Shown here piece after piece: positions 47,390 through 58,900 of a stretch of 64,000 nt of DNA. The DNA comes from Styela clava (lineage: Eukaryota > Chordata > Ascidiacea > Stolidobranchia > Styelidae): NCBI RefSeq assembly GCF_964204865.1, contig NC_135255.1, positions 10,321,135 through 10,385,134 on the forward strand. The letters run 5' to 3'. Made by a program: the position numbers and the translations under genes. The first letter of the stretch is position 1; each line of letters opens with the position of its first letter. The notes below the pieces were generated by a model, which was given only the letters and a program-made list of their open reading frames with translations, was not told the origin of the DNA and did no database searches.

Positions 47390-48255
47390 ATAGCGACTGT
47401 CAATAGAGCGACCACACGACAGCGATTGTCAATAGAGCGACTACACCAGGCCTGCCCAACCTTTTTCATCTCGCGGGCCACTTTCACATAAGAAAATTCG
47501 TTACGGACTGCAAACGTTTGTACCAAACTTTAATACCAACCAAGTCCTGATTTCGTTGGAATTTACATAATACATAAAAGGCAAGATTATTAACATAAAA
47601 CCAATCACGTTAATATTTATTTACTGCATGGTATGCGAAATATTCGAATATGAAGTCGAATATTGGAATAGCAGTTCAATATTCGAATATCTGGTACACA
47701 AGGCGTGTTATGATCGTCGTCGCCTATGATCGCACAACATCTTTCAAGTTCGTCGAACAGAACGCACAGTTCTGCGAAAAAAGGACGTCGATGTCCACCA
47801 GGGCCCAACACTTGATACATAATACGTAATAATAAGAATCAGCATCCGGATGTAGATAGATGGCGGGAATAATCACACCAAAACCACGAAACATACTTAG
47901 GCCTATTTATAACATAGTAAGAAATGAAAAGTCTGCTTACAAAATTTATTGGGCGGCCTCGCGGGTTGGGCACCCTTGGACTACACGATAGCGATCCATT
48001 CAAAACAGCGACTTCCTTCCCCCCACACCTCTCTACACACGTACGCACGCACAAACAGGCAAACACTGCGTAGTAAAAGATTGAAACCAAAGGGAACTTC
48101 AGGACAACATTTTATTTGGACTAACCCCAATACGAGTTAAGTCGCTATCATAACAGACGCTTTTAATGCGATCGCCATTATGACGGTCGCTGTTTTGACA
48201 GTCGCTCACTTGATTACGTCGCTATTATGACAGTCACTGTTTTGACAGTCGCTTT
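47390..48255. mobile_element. Inverted-repeat element of GCGACTGTC motifs, split by a hAT
   Basis: The left flank (47390-47446) has AGCGACTGTCAATAGAGCGA and a near repeat of it. The right flank (48138-48255) has the inverse, TGTTTTGACAGTCGCT, several times, with TCGCTATTATGACAGTC phrases. The two arms face each other and the hAT-like element 47447-47978 sits just inside the left arm. The outer limits are approximate. Confidence 0.6.
47447..47978. mobile_element. Non-autonomous hAT-like element, perfect 8-bp TSD
   Basis: The 532-bp element starts CAGGCCTGCCCAACC and ends with the inverse of CAAGGGTGCCCAACC. CGCGGGCC and its relatives sit just inside both ends. The 8-bp duplication GACTACAC is perfect at 47439-47446 and 47979-47986. 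It inserted into the GCGACTGTC inverted-repeat element, so it is the younger of the two. No transposase. Confidence 0.9.
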
Positions 48256-48558
48256 TCGGCCTGGATACCGCAATATACTGCAATTTCCATATTTAAATAT
48301 ATTTCCCCATCGTTGGCATTGGTCGCCTGCAAAATTTTGTTCACAAGGTTTTTCAAGGTTTTGCAGGTGTCGAATATACAGAAACATTTCTGTGCAGTTT
48401 ACAGCTAACGCATACTTTTGTTAAATTGAACATGTGATTTGAAACAACTCAGAAAAATATAATTCAAATATTCCTATATATATAATTCAATATAAGCTAA
48501 ATACTAAAATATTTCAACTAATTACGAATATATCGTTTAGTACATTTAATACCGCTCT

Positions 48559-48944
48559 AGGGAATATTGATAATTTGAACAGCATAGAAAAAATGATGAT
48601 TCAGATGGACCTGTAGGATAACTGATTGTATCGTCTCGGTACTGATCCCTTCTTCACTGCCCTCACCAGTGTAGGATAATATGCTTTATATGCTCTTCCC
48701 TTCACTGCCCTAGTCACAATAGCGTACGACTTATATAAAACTTCGACGCTACCGTAAACCAATTAACAGTGATGTGTTTGTTACATTGGTGATAACTTTG
48801 CTGAAGGGACAATTTAGGTTTTGGTCTGATTAGTACGAAAGTGTTAAGTAAGTGATTTGTTCGAATTAGAAAAAGGTTTTGGATCAGTTGGGATCCATCT
48901 GAATCATCATTTTTCCTTTGCTGTTCAAATGACTAATATTCCCT
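48559..48944. mobile_element. MITE with about 50-bp terminal inverted repeats
   Basis: The left arm (48559-48609: AGGGAATATTGATAATTTGA ... GATGATTCAGATGGA) matches the inverse of the right arm (48894-48944: TCCATCTGAATCATCAT ... ACTAATATTCCCT) over about 50 bases with few changes. The element ends 50 bases before the stop codon of the methyltransferase gene, so it lies in or next to that gene's 3' UTR. No target duplication is obvious. Confidence 0.85.
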
Positions 48945-48993
48945 ACACCGATACGAGCGTTTTCCAAGGTCGATCGAAGTGCAAAAATGGATA

Positions 48994-49833
48994 TCAATAG
49001 AGGAAAACAAAGAACAGAGATAATGTCAAACGCAGGTTCAAGTCTTCATCTTTGCAACCACTAACTTTAGCGAGGTCCTTTAAACTCTCACCCATCAAAG
49101 TCAATGGCGCCGATTCTTCATCAAAAGAAATGTGATGATTTCTATACACGGGACTTGAAAGAAACATATTCTTCAATTCTCTCAAATTTAGATGATAATC
49201 GAGGGCTAATTCGTCTGATCTCTGCTTGTTCATGCCCGTTGGCATGTTATAAATACCTCTGTATCGGTTTATCCATTCACAAACTGGGTGGTCCATACTA
49301 AAGAAATCATTGTGCATTGGGCTGAGAAAGTTTTCGTTCAATATTTTGTATCCTGGAAGACTGGCGCGATCGACGACATTCTCGATGTGTAAGTCTGCGA
49401 ATTCGTGCGAATAGATGGCAACTAATCCACCTTTTTTGACTACTCTTTTACATTCAGTCACAAAGTGGGCTGCGTCCAGATAATGCGCAGTCCCTACACA
49501 AACAATCAAATCTACAGAGTTATCATCAACAGGGAACAAATTTCCTTTTCCAAGTAAGAAAGTCACGTTGTTAAATTCGTTCAATTCTCTAGCTTTTTCT
49601 ATTTGTTCTTCACTGATATCGAATCCTATCGCTTTGTGAAAGAACTGGACATAGTATTTGAGAGATTCGCCGTAGCCACATCCAACGTCCAAGATTAAGT
49701 CAAATTTTTTGGAGTCTTTATATAAATTCATCTTTCGGAGACGACCTATAACAAATTCTGCTACGGAAGAAGGATATTTTGGAGTCCATAGATATCGTTC
49801 AGCAGTTCCTGACTCTCTCCAGTCTTCTGACAT
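48994..49833 (-). CDS. Class I SAM-dependent methyltransferase, single exon
   Basis: A 279-residue soluble enzyme with a Methyltransf_11-type Rossmann core. Motif I is LDVGCGYGES (48-57); the acidic residue binding the adenosine ribose is in GFDIS (D72). Then come NLFPVDDNSVDLIVC (98-112) and RVVKKGGLVAIYS (130-142). The N-terminal WRESGTAERYLWTPKYPSS is the kind of start seen in eukaryotic relatives of trans-aconitate methyltransferase and the small uncharacterised animal methyltransferases. The substrate cannot be told from the sequence. The tail LRLTLSLFFVFLY could be native or could be read-through of a weak donor (GCG|TTTGAC is poor), so I take the stop as real. An acceptor (GTCGTTTTAG) lies 24 bases before the ATG. 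Confidence 0.9.
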   Translation of the reverse strand: MSEDWRESGTAERYLWTPKYPSSVAEFVIGRLRKMNLYKDSKKFDLILDVGCGYGESLKYYVQFFHKAIGFDISEEQIEKARELNEFNNVTFLLGKGNLFPVDDNSVDLIVCVGTAHYLDAAHFVTECKRVVKKGGLVAIYSHEFADLHIENVVDRASLPGYKILNENFLSPMHNDFFSMDHPVCEWINRYRGIYNMPTGMNKQRSDELALDYHLNLRELKNMFLSSPVYRNHHISFDEESAPLTLMGESLKDLAKVSGCKDEDLNLRLTLSLFFVFLY

Positions 49834-49859
49834 ATCAAATAAATATAGTGTACAGTACT

Positions 49860-51845
49860 AAAACGACAACTAGTTTGAAGGCAAAAAATCTATTAGGCTC
49901 TATTTTAAATACAATTTTTCTTATTAACAATGACTGTTGCAATTAAAAGTTCTCGGATTCAAGACCGATTCGCATCATCCCATACCAATATGTAATAAAT
50001 TGTGAATGAAATGCAGGCAGGGAGAATTTAGGCTTTACTATGTACGAGTGGTAGGGCTGGAAATTTCAAGGAAAACACGTTGACCGGGTAAAATTAACCG
50101 GTTAACCGCAGCATGACATTTGACGTAATAATTCATAATTCTAGCTTGTTACGCCACAATGGTTACAAAGAAATTTCGTTCCATCCATCCTATGCAAAGT
50201 TACCATCTACCTAAAGCCAAAATTAAGTACGGGTGTCAACGGGTTAGATTTTGGGGGTACCTGGCAGCGACAAAAACGCAGAAAAAAGAACCACACACTA
50301 GTCTCTGCCGCACTCCAATTTTTATCCACACAAGTTTTGTTTATTAGAAGTCCCTTTGCAGACGATTGCGTGCAGCCCCGAAGTCACAGCCACACGCAAC
50401 CTCTCTAAAATGTAAGAAGCTACAAAGAAAGGTACACACAATAAACATCCAGCATTCGACATCTATAACGGGAACAACAAAGCAAAGGGCATCTGCGTCT
50501 ATTGTATGAGAGGCGCAGACTACCTAACCCAAAATGTGAGTATAACTATCAATTATTGAATAACATAAACACATAATTTCAAATCTTAACACTATTGCGC
50601 CAAAACTTAGATAAAATGTATTATATATATTCATCGCTACCAACAATTTGCTTCAGCAGTCTTTTGTCATTGGAAATTGCTATAGAAATAGCAGCAGCGA
50701 GCATAGCCCTTACCCTTTCGACTTTGACGTTAGAAAATTCCTTTCCATATTCGTAACGGAAATCGTGCTTACGCTTTGTCTTAATCATGGATAGAAGCAA
50801 CTATTGTAACTGTGTCACAGTTTGCCCTACCCTACCGTTAACAGAATCAAAACTAGCTTTTAATTATAACAGTAAAAGGTTACGGCAGAACGTAGTTAAT
50901 TGAAACGTTGAAATAATAACGCAGCGAAGTGCGTTGCATATAATAAAAAAAAACATCGTCCCTCGTAACTCAAAAAAGCACTTTTCCTAGAAATAGGCCC
51001 ATCGTTACCTTATAAGACGCAGGCTAGAAAATAAGCACAAATCGTTGAAATAAGCACGATATATGGTAACCCTGTATCGGTCAAAGCTTTCACAATATAT
51101 ATATAGAAGACGGCGAATAGCGTATGTGAACTTACTAAAAATACTGTTACTTTGAATATAAAGTTCTGGGTCTGTTTCACAAATGAACTTATGCATAACT
51201 GTAAAAATTTACTCCAAAATTTTCCTAAGCTCCTGCTACTTTGAAGTCTACCTTATTGTAACAAAGGTAATAGCCTGATCCTGTTAAAGATGACGACTAT
51301 AGTGTATGTGAGCAACGTAATGATTATAGCGGAATTGTTTACTAATTAGTTTTAATCAAATTCAATTGTTTTGAGATTTAAACCTATGAGCTTTTAAACA
51401 CTACATCGTGATGAGCTGTCTAAAGGGGTTCGATATTTTTAACACTTCTCTTCCAATACCTACAAAGTTAACGAACATTGATTTGGTCATTCTGTCTATT
51501 GTTCATTCTGGCCATTGTGTTACGATGTCATTCTACACCTCTTTACTGTCTATTTTTTGTCACAATCAGTTCATGAAAGTATTCAGAGAAATTTGGTCAG
51601 TCCGCATGTATGCTTGACATCGGGCCATTTAAATAAATAAGATGGAACGTTTATAGCTGTGCTCTTTCACAGCAGCTTCCGAGTTCTTTTTTTATCCTTG
51701 TTTATATTGAATACAAGTACAATAAATCATTGGAGGCTAATGTTCGCTCACCATTTGTATGTCCAAAATTGAAAACAATGCAATTCCAACAACTTCATTG
51801 GAACAATGAGGCTTCAGTGAAGGTGACATATCGTTACTTTTTTGT
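49860..51845. other. Intergenic, with a hAT-like right end
   Basis: No supported gene. At 51018-51074 the sequence ends in ATGGTAACCCTG and has AAATAAGCAC-type repeats; its reverse complement matches the left end of the element at 26379, so this is a fragment of the same family. ACCGGTTAACCG near 50096 is a short palindrome. Confidence 0.5.
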
Positions 51846-52027
51846 GGTTCCCGTACATTTGAACCCACAACAATTGCACCTGCATACTATTGCACCTATG
51901 CAATTTTGTTTTGCGGATATTTGAACCCATACTAATCCTAACCCATGGGTTTTAGCACACGCATATAGATTGAACCCGCGGATATACACATGGGTTCAAA
52001 TGAACGTGGGTTCAACTGTACGGTCAC
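51846..52027. mobile_element. MITE family C, copy 2 (reversed)
   Basis: It starts GGTTCCCGTACATTTGAACC and ends with the inverse of GGTGACCGTACAGTTGAACC. It matches 6647-6806 in the other orientation, including ACCCATACTAATCCTAACCC. About 180 bp, no coding capacity. Confidence 0.8.
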
Positions 52028-52310
52028 CATTTTCACCAATATCAGAACTGTAGTCATATGACGTTCGCGTAGCAAGAGAATAGCACGAAGAGCCGCTATA
52101 AATAATTTGTAATAATTTCATCATCACACAAAATTTCGAAATAAAGAACGAATCACATAGAGGCGACAGGAAAGTAGGCTACAATCGTTACTCATTGAAA
52201 ATTTCAGAGCAATTGGTGTAGTAGTTAATATGAGAAAAACGATTTTTTTTCTCAACAAGGAGAAAAAAAAATTAGAAGCAAAAATACTAACAAAAAAAAA
52301 ATCAATAACA

Positions 52311-52380
52311 AAACGATATATAGGTACATTTCGTGTCCAATAACTAAACGATCCATAGGTCCATTTTGTGTCCAATAAAA
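52311..52380 (+). repeat. 35-bp tandem pair
   Basis: AAACGATATATAGGTACATT and AAACGATCCATAGGTCCATT begin two adjacent 35-bp units, each followed by TGTCCAATAA. Confidence 0.85.
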
Positions 52381-52439
52381 CTGTTGTCCCTCATTTTCAG
52401 GAATGAACTGTTCTATAGCAGTGACTATTGCATTTAAAT

Positions 52440-52520
52440 CAGCGATTCGCAACCGCGGCTCTCAGAGTCGAATGTGACTCTCAACTATTCTTTCTTCGGC
52501 TCTCATTATCCTTTCAAAAT
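52440..52520 (+). mobile_element. Possible lone hAT-like end
   Basis: CAGCGATTCGCAACCGCGGC then TCTCAGAGTCGAATGTGACT resembles the CAG(T/C)G(G/A)TTC-CAACC type of hAT terminus. I found no partner end, so it may be a relic or a chance match. Confidence 0.35.
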
Positions 52521-55500
52521 TATTTACAAATTTTTCTATCAAAATTTAATCAATTACTGGAAATTGAAAGACTGGAGTGCAGTGATTGAATTGATCTCTT
52601 CATAGCTGTTAGGTCGTTTTAATTACAACTTCTTGTTATGATGTCATAATGTTTAACCTTCTTTTCAGTTTCATTAACTAGATGGAAACTCTTCGCTTAC
52701 AGCTCTTCCCCATACCAGCTATTACAAAAGAAAGAAATTACAAAATAAATTGTTAATATCGTGTACGTATTTTTATAACTTCATAAAAATTGTCAAGTTA
52801 CTCACCCCTTTAGGGATAATTACCTTTAGTTTGGGAATCAATGATCCAAGCAGTATGTTTTTATTTCTTCCATGTCTGATATTACTTGTCGGATTCGTTG
52901 CCGCTAAGTGGTGCACGAGAACAAAAAAAATATTTGTTATCCTGGACTACACAGCCATGTTTGTTGTAATGGTTGGGATGGAATTCAGATTTAGGGTGCA
53001 ATTACCCATTATTACTTACTAACAAGAATCCAATACATATAGAGCCGTTGATAAAAGGCGCTCATTGGCACCTGTGGTATCTTTTTTAACTGATTAACTC
53101 ATCAATAACAATAAACCTTCTTAAAGTGGAAAATACAATTTGCTAATCTTGTAACTGTTTAACAAAAATTTAATCTATTTAAATTTAAAAATTGATTCTC
53201 TCTATTTTATTCTATTCGTGTAGTTATTCTAAACTGTTTTAGCAGAGCTCGTTCGCGAAAATTGTTGATTTGAATTTCCCGTTTTACAGGTAATACAATA
53301 ATTATGACAGTGGAATGATATATTTAAAATGCTTATGAAATTGTGATCTAGTTCGATTTTTATTTTTATCTTTGAATTTTCTTGAATTTTTTTTTCAGCT
53401 TTGGTATATATTAACAGTTGCTTAATCTCGAACTTTTGAGTCATAATAAATTATATTGTATATAAACCTTCAGAATCTTATAACAGTTTCCCAGTTTTTT
53501 TACTTTTAGGTGTTAGTTTATTCAACGAGGGTTACCATGAAAAACAGCACTCACACAATACCTTCATTAGCGTATTTACCTAACAAGCACCCATTGGAAA
53601 AGTTTGTGTTGACATGGCAAACATGTTCCTGAAGCAAACATTTGAGTGGCGTCACGTGTTCTCGTGACGTATCGCATGACGGAATAAAAAACTACACGAG
53701 GAAGGATTGAAACTTGAATGGTAATCATTATTGTAATTCGTTTCGATGACGTAATATCAAAAATATCTGATAGATTTTCGGTGGGGCTTTACTATGATTC
53801 AAATTCTTATGATTTAGTGCTTTTGTGGAATTCGGTCATTTCGACACATGTCTAAAATTTATGAAGACGGATTGTTGCCAAACTACGTGCAAACACGAAT
53901 AACTGTTACCAATTACCTACCAATATATTATTGGTTAAAGTTACGGTTATGTAATTGCGTTTCAAAAGAAATTTTCTGTCGCAAAATTTCAGCCATCAAT
54001 TTTACTCTCTAAATCTAGACTTTTGGCCACTTGGCCGCATCTTTAAAAACGGAGAAGCTCTATACAAATTTATAATATTCTATTCTCATCATAACTCAAA
54101 AAATAGCCGAGTTACAGGCAGCAACTCTGGGTTAGGCCTGGTATATATATTATGTGTATTACGAAACATTGGTTCATTTCTAAGTCCCGTTTAATAATTC
54201 CCGGGAGTAGTCGCAGTAATAAACCTTTCCAACGCTGTACCACGCAAATTTTACACAAGTTTTTCTATAACATGGCAGTAAAGCCCGTTAAAGATAAAAC
54301 AAAGGTAGATGTTTACTGAACTCATTATCGCTGACAGGGCAGCAGTAAGGAGAAAGGGTCAACTAATTTGGTGTAAAACGTTTCCGGGATTTTGGCTTTC
54401 GTACTTGTAGAGGTCACTCAGTGACAACTCGTCAGTAAAGTTACTTTATTGGGTCGCGTCACTCACTAATCGGACGTTTTGGGACTGTTTAGTAATGTGG
54501 AACATTGTTAAGTCTCGCCTGCTGACCCTTTGGATGAAATCATGTCTCACACAACTTCACTCAGACGTAGACTGGTGGTACCCATATTATTGATTGATCA
54601 ATGTTCAAATCCTAATATGGTTCTTGAATTAAGTTTGATATCAAAATTTCATGCGGTCGGAACACTCGATTAAATCAGTTTGTTGTGTTGAGGTTTGACG
54701 TCAAATAAACACTTCGTGGAATCGAGGTTGATTACTTGATGTACAATAATATGTTTCACGTGAGAAGTGATCAGATTAAACTTTAACTTCGGTTTGGTTG
54801 TCATTTTACCAATAGATAAATCAATAGGTACATAAAAACTGACTTTCACGAAAATCAAACAGGGAGTGCGGGTGGGTAATCCCCCTTTTACTCGTTATTG
54901 CGACATATTTCAAACATAGTTTGTAAGACGTGAATTTCACCAGAAGGCACAAATCCAACAAACTTGTTTTTCTCTAAAGCAAACAAATTGGGTAAACGAG
55001 TATCCGGCGGAAACCGCTTCGTAACATTTATTTTGTTACGCGTTGTTTATCTTGCTTTATTATCGCCAATGCTGCCGTATGTGTAACTGTATACCGACCA
55101 TTATAATAGTGAGGTAGCGTCATTGACTGAAATAACTCATTTTTACAGAAAGCATTATGATGCTTTCCTACGTCATTCACCTAATTAATCCTCTGCTGTT
55201 ATTGTATAATAAAATGATAATCAATCTACTATCAAGCATGATTCATTAAAGTATCTGCTTCTTCAGACATAAATTATTAGTATTTTTACGTGTTTGTGAA
55301 CAGTAAATTTTATGAAATTCGCCCTTTTTATCATTTTTATGTCAACATAAAAAGTTTATAATGGGATATTTTTGACAGAGTGATGTTTCATATTCCCATG
55401 ACTTTACTGTTTGTGTACAATGACGTCCTAACAATTGCTCGGAAATTAAAATTTTATAGAACAACTTTGAATGTCGAATATTTTTTGCTTTTACTTGAAC

Positions 55501-55574
55501 AATCTTGGTCATTTATTATAAAATTGCACTATTCACCAAATTCATTAGATGATAACAAATCTCGATCATTTTTA
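52521..55574. other. Intergenic, nothing recognised
   Basis: AT-rich. A 90-codon ORF at 52750-53022 is hydrophobic, but its composition is what AT-rich DNA gives by chance and no family is recognisable. No RNA gene or clear repeat. Confidence 0.45.
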
Positions 55575-55920
55575 TTCAATATAAATCGTGCGTTATATCA
55601 CATGTGAATCGTTACGTAAGATCGTTCAATTTCTCCACTTTCACCTAATCGCCTTACAACACAGCTTGAAAAAAATGCAGAAGTACTCTCTATCACGTTT
55701 TTAGAAATAATGGTATATACGTATATACAGTAAATATCTTGTCGAAAAAGCCTTCATTCTTATGGAAAATGTCAATATAATATTCAATATAAATCGTGCA
55801 TTATATCACATGTGAATCGTTACGTAGGATTGTCCAATCTCTTTCACCTTATTCACTTGCAACACAGCTTGGACAAAATGCAGAATTACTTACCTCCTAT
55901 CAAGTTTTTGGAATGCGGAA
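55575..55920 (+). repeat. About 140-bp direct repeat, 208-bp period
   Basis: TTCAATATAAATCGTGC begins at 55575 and again at 55783. The similarity continues through ACATGTGAATCGTTACGTA and AACACAGCTTG to about 55715 and 55920. The copies differ at scattered bases and small indels, so this is an old local duplication. The first copy overlaps the end of a meaningless 75-codon ORF. Confidence 0.85.
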
Positions 55921-58900
55921 CTGCAAATTAGTAGAACTACCAGCTTATAAATAGTAAATATTAACTTGTATTTTTAAAACGTGGCCGAAAGCGCAAGTAT
56001 TTATACCTCGTTTAAATTAGAGTGGCATGGACTGCCGATGAAATATGAACAATTGAATCAATTTACCGAGTAAGACCAAACATTTCTATGTCATGGATGG
56101 AGTCAGTCTCGACCGTTTATCCATTAATAAATACTACGTACCATTTACAGTGTAAACATTAAAAGATATTATTTGTACGTAATACGTATACGACAGTAAC
56201 TCTCTTTCGTTATTTTGTTGATTTTTGTCTTAAGTTTTTGAAACTGTTCATTTGATTTATTACATCTACAGTTTGAAATTTCGTTTGCCATGTCACGATG
56301 AAAAGCATTTCGATTCTATCTACATCTTCCATTGAGGCTTTCTCAAGTTGTTGTATAACCCAAATCATGACTGTCATATTTTTGTTTTGTATTAGATTTT
56401 ATCAGTGAATCGAATTTTAGTTTTTATACTTTTTGAACTCACATTTTCGTGTTATGTAAAACTTTGTTGACTTTTATTGATTTTTCTAAAGTTACTTTCA
56501 TCTTTCAAACAGTTATAAAATAATATACGACAATTTGACGCTTTTAGCGCTTCATTTTATCTATGCGTTTCGCATTTTGTCGATTTTATCGAACAGATGA
56601 CATCATTGCCAGAATAACTATTACGATCTGCTGGGAATTCCCTAAGTATCGTTTCCAATAACAACGAGTTTTGTAGATGCAACCTTGAATATTTCCATAA
56701 ATGGACTTTGCTTTATCCCACACGAAAGATCTAAATTTTGACAATTTTCGTCAAACAACGTACATTTAAGATGCTATTGCCAAAAGAATAATAATTGCAT
56801 AAGTTTATATTATTGGGGGATTTTATAGTATTAACTTTGAGTATTCATTAGTTATATTTACTTGACTACGAAACGTATAATGCTTATTTCACAACAACGG
56901 CGGGGGGTCGTTTCATGATTTTATAATGTTACATGAAAGTTCCCCTTATGCTACACCGACGAAGGATAGAAACAATTCAAATTGACAAAAACATGTTTTC
57001 CATAATATTTATCCCTTGTTATGTTCATTTCATTGTGTTCTATTTTGTAAAACGCAACGCAGCAAATAAAATATATTTGAAAAATTTCGATCGCACAATA
57101 CCTCCTCACTTCGTGTCTATATGGTACAGTTTACCGTCTGAACGTGATATAATTATACGCACAAAACACCAGTCTATTTCTCTGCTTTGTGTGAACTACA
57201 GCGACGAATTTTGAGTTCACTGCGTGGTTATTTCGAGCAACGAAATATGATAAACAAGCCATTGTGAGATGACGTAATATCACACGATTTCCACGCCAAT
57301 GTCAACTAATCTCGTTACAATATGTTTTTCATTACAAATGTGTTCCCCAATTTAATATGGTTATAGCAATTCGCACAAAAAATCACACAAATAATCAGTT
57401 TTTTACACGATATGCACGTTACTACATTTATGATTTTCGTTGTATCTTTTGTGGTAGAATGCCCATAGGAACACTTTTCTTGAGCGATTACAAATTATCA
57501 GCCCACAGAGGTCATTGACACTTCATTGGGACTCGCGATCAACGACCCCGGGTCATAATTTGAATAGATGTTTTGTCCAAATGGGTTTCGATATAGTAAG
57601 AATTCTGTTCTAATTATTTGAAAACCAACCAAGTACAAACCTTATAATTATCGTCACAACAGCAAGGTGTATCTACATACCGTACTTAGATTTACGTAAT
57701 TTACGACGTGTTGTCTTCCAACGGCAGTTTCGATCAGAGACGAGTTGGGTAAAAACATATTTACCTCTTCACGTAGGTCGCGCACGACCGCACTCGCCAA
57801 TGCGGGTTATATAATATTTCATGGAGCACAACAAGTTGTTTTTTCACAGGGGAAATACCGTTTTATTTGCTCTTTCATTTCACGAAGCCACTTGGGACCT
57901 TTTTTGTTAACTATAAATATATACTCACCAAAACTTAGTCTACGTCGAATATCTTCATTTTTATTATATTTTTATGACAAGGGGATTGATTGACACCAGG
58001 TATATTCACGTTGAGGATATATAGAGCACAGCCAATGTAGGGAAATCGATGCATTTCGCCGACGTTTCGAATATTTCTAAAACAAAAAAACACTTCATCA
58101 GATATTGCTAGGACACTGACGTGTTATAAATAGTAGGATTTAGGAAAACGAAACGCACTACATGAATTGGTTCTGGTTGAATATTCCATACCGCAAAGTT
58201 AATTACAGACACACCGTAATGAAATTTTTATAAGTGCTTACTCCTATTTTGACGACATAGTTCTGTGACGTCAAGAGATATATCTTTTCATGTGACGCTG
58301 TTATTAAAATCTCATATGACGTTTATGACCTCGGGCAAAAAATTTATTCTTGTTGCAATATTTGAGAACTGCAGGTATTAGACTGGTCTGTAGGTTAATA
58401 ATATACGTGATATTGTGCTTGTCAGTATTTTCATACATATTGGCAGGTGGTTACCGCATTGGTCAACAAAGTTAAATGTTATTGATTTTGAATTATATAC
58501 CAATTCTTTGCCCCAATTCAGTTATCACTTCCTCTCGAATGTGGGACATTTGACGAGTTACGCCGTAGCTAATGTTTTTCATAAAACATTGTCCGGAATG
58601 GAGGATTAAAACAACTCAATATGAAATATTTTTTTAAATATAGATAGCAGGTGGGGAATTGAATATATAACGTCCATGCAAAATCGAGTTAGGATATTTC
58701 GTAAAACTCGAATTTTAAATCTATAAGACTAGATTTTAGGTTGTAATGATGTATTTATGCGTTAACCAACGCCGTACTACATAGAAGCTGTAAGCATTAG
58801 TTATGATTCAAAACCGTCCTACAATAGATAAATGGTAAATCAATCAAATTAAATCAATAGTATTCAAAGGTATTTTCAATGAATTCAAACCTTCCTTTCC

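Noticed and set aside
52750..53022. A 90-codon hydrophobic ORF that could be a small membrane protein
   Set aside because: Hydrophobic composition is expected from T-rich DNA. There is no recognisable family and no splice or promoter signal.
54540..54630. TGTTCAAATCC as the B box of a tRNA gene
   Set aside because: No A box at the right distance and no cloverleaf can be drawn around it.
58055..58110. GACGTTTCGAATATTTC...CTTCATCAG as the end of a Penelope-like element
   Set aside because: The phrase recalls a common invertebrate repeat, but no reverse transcriptase or second copy is present in the window.
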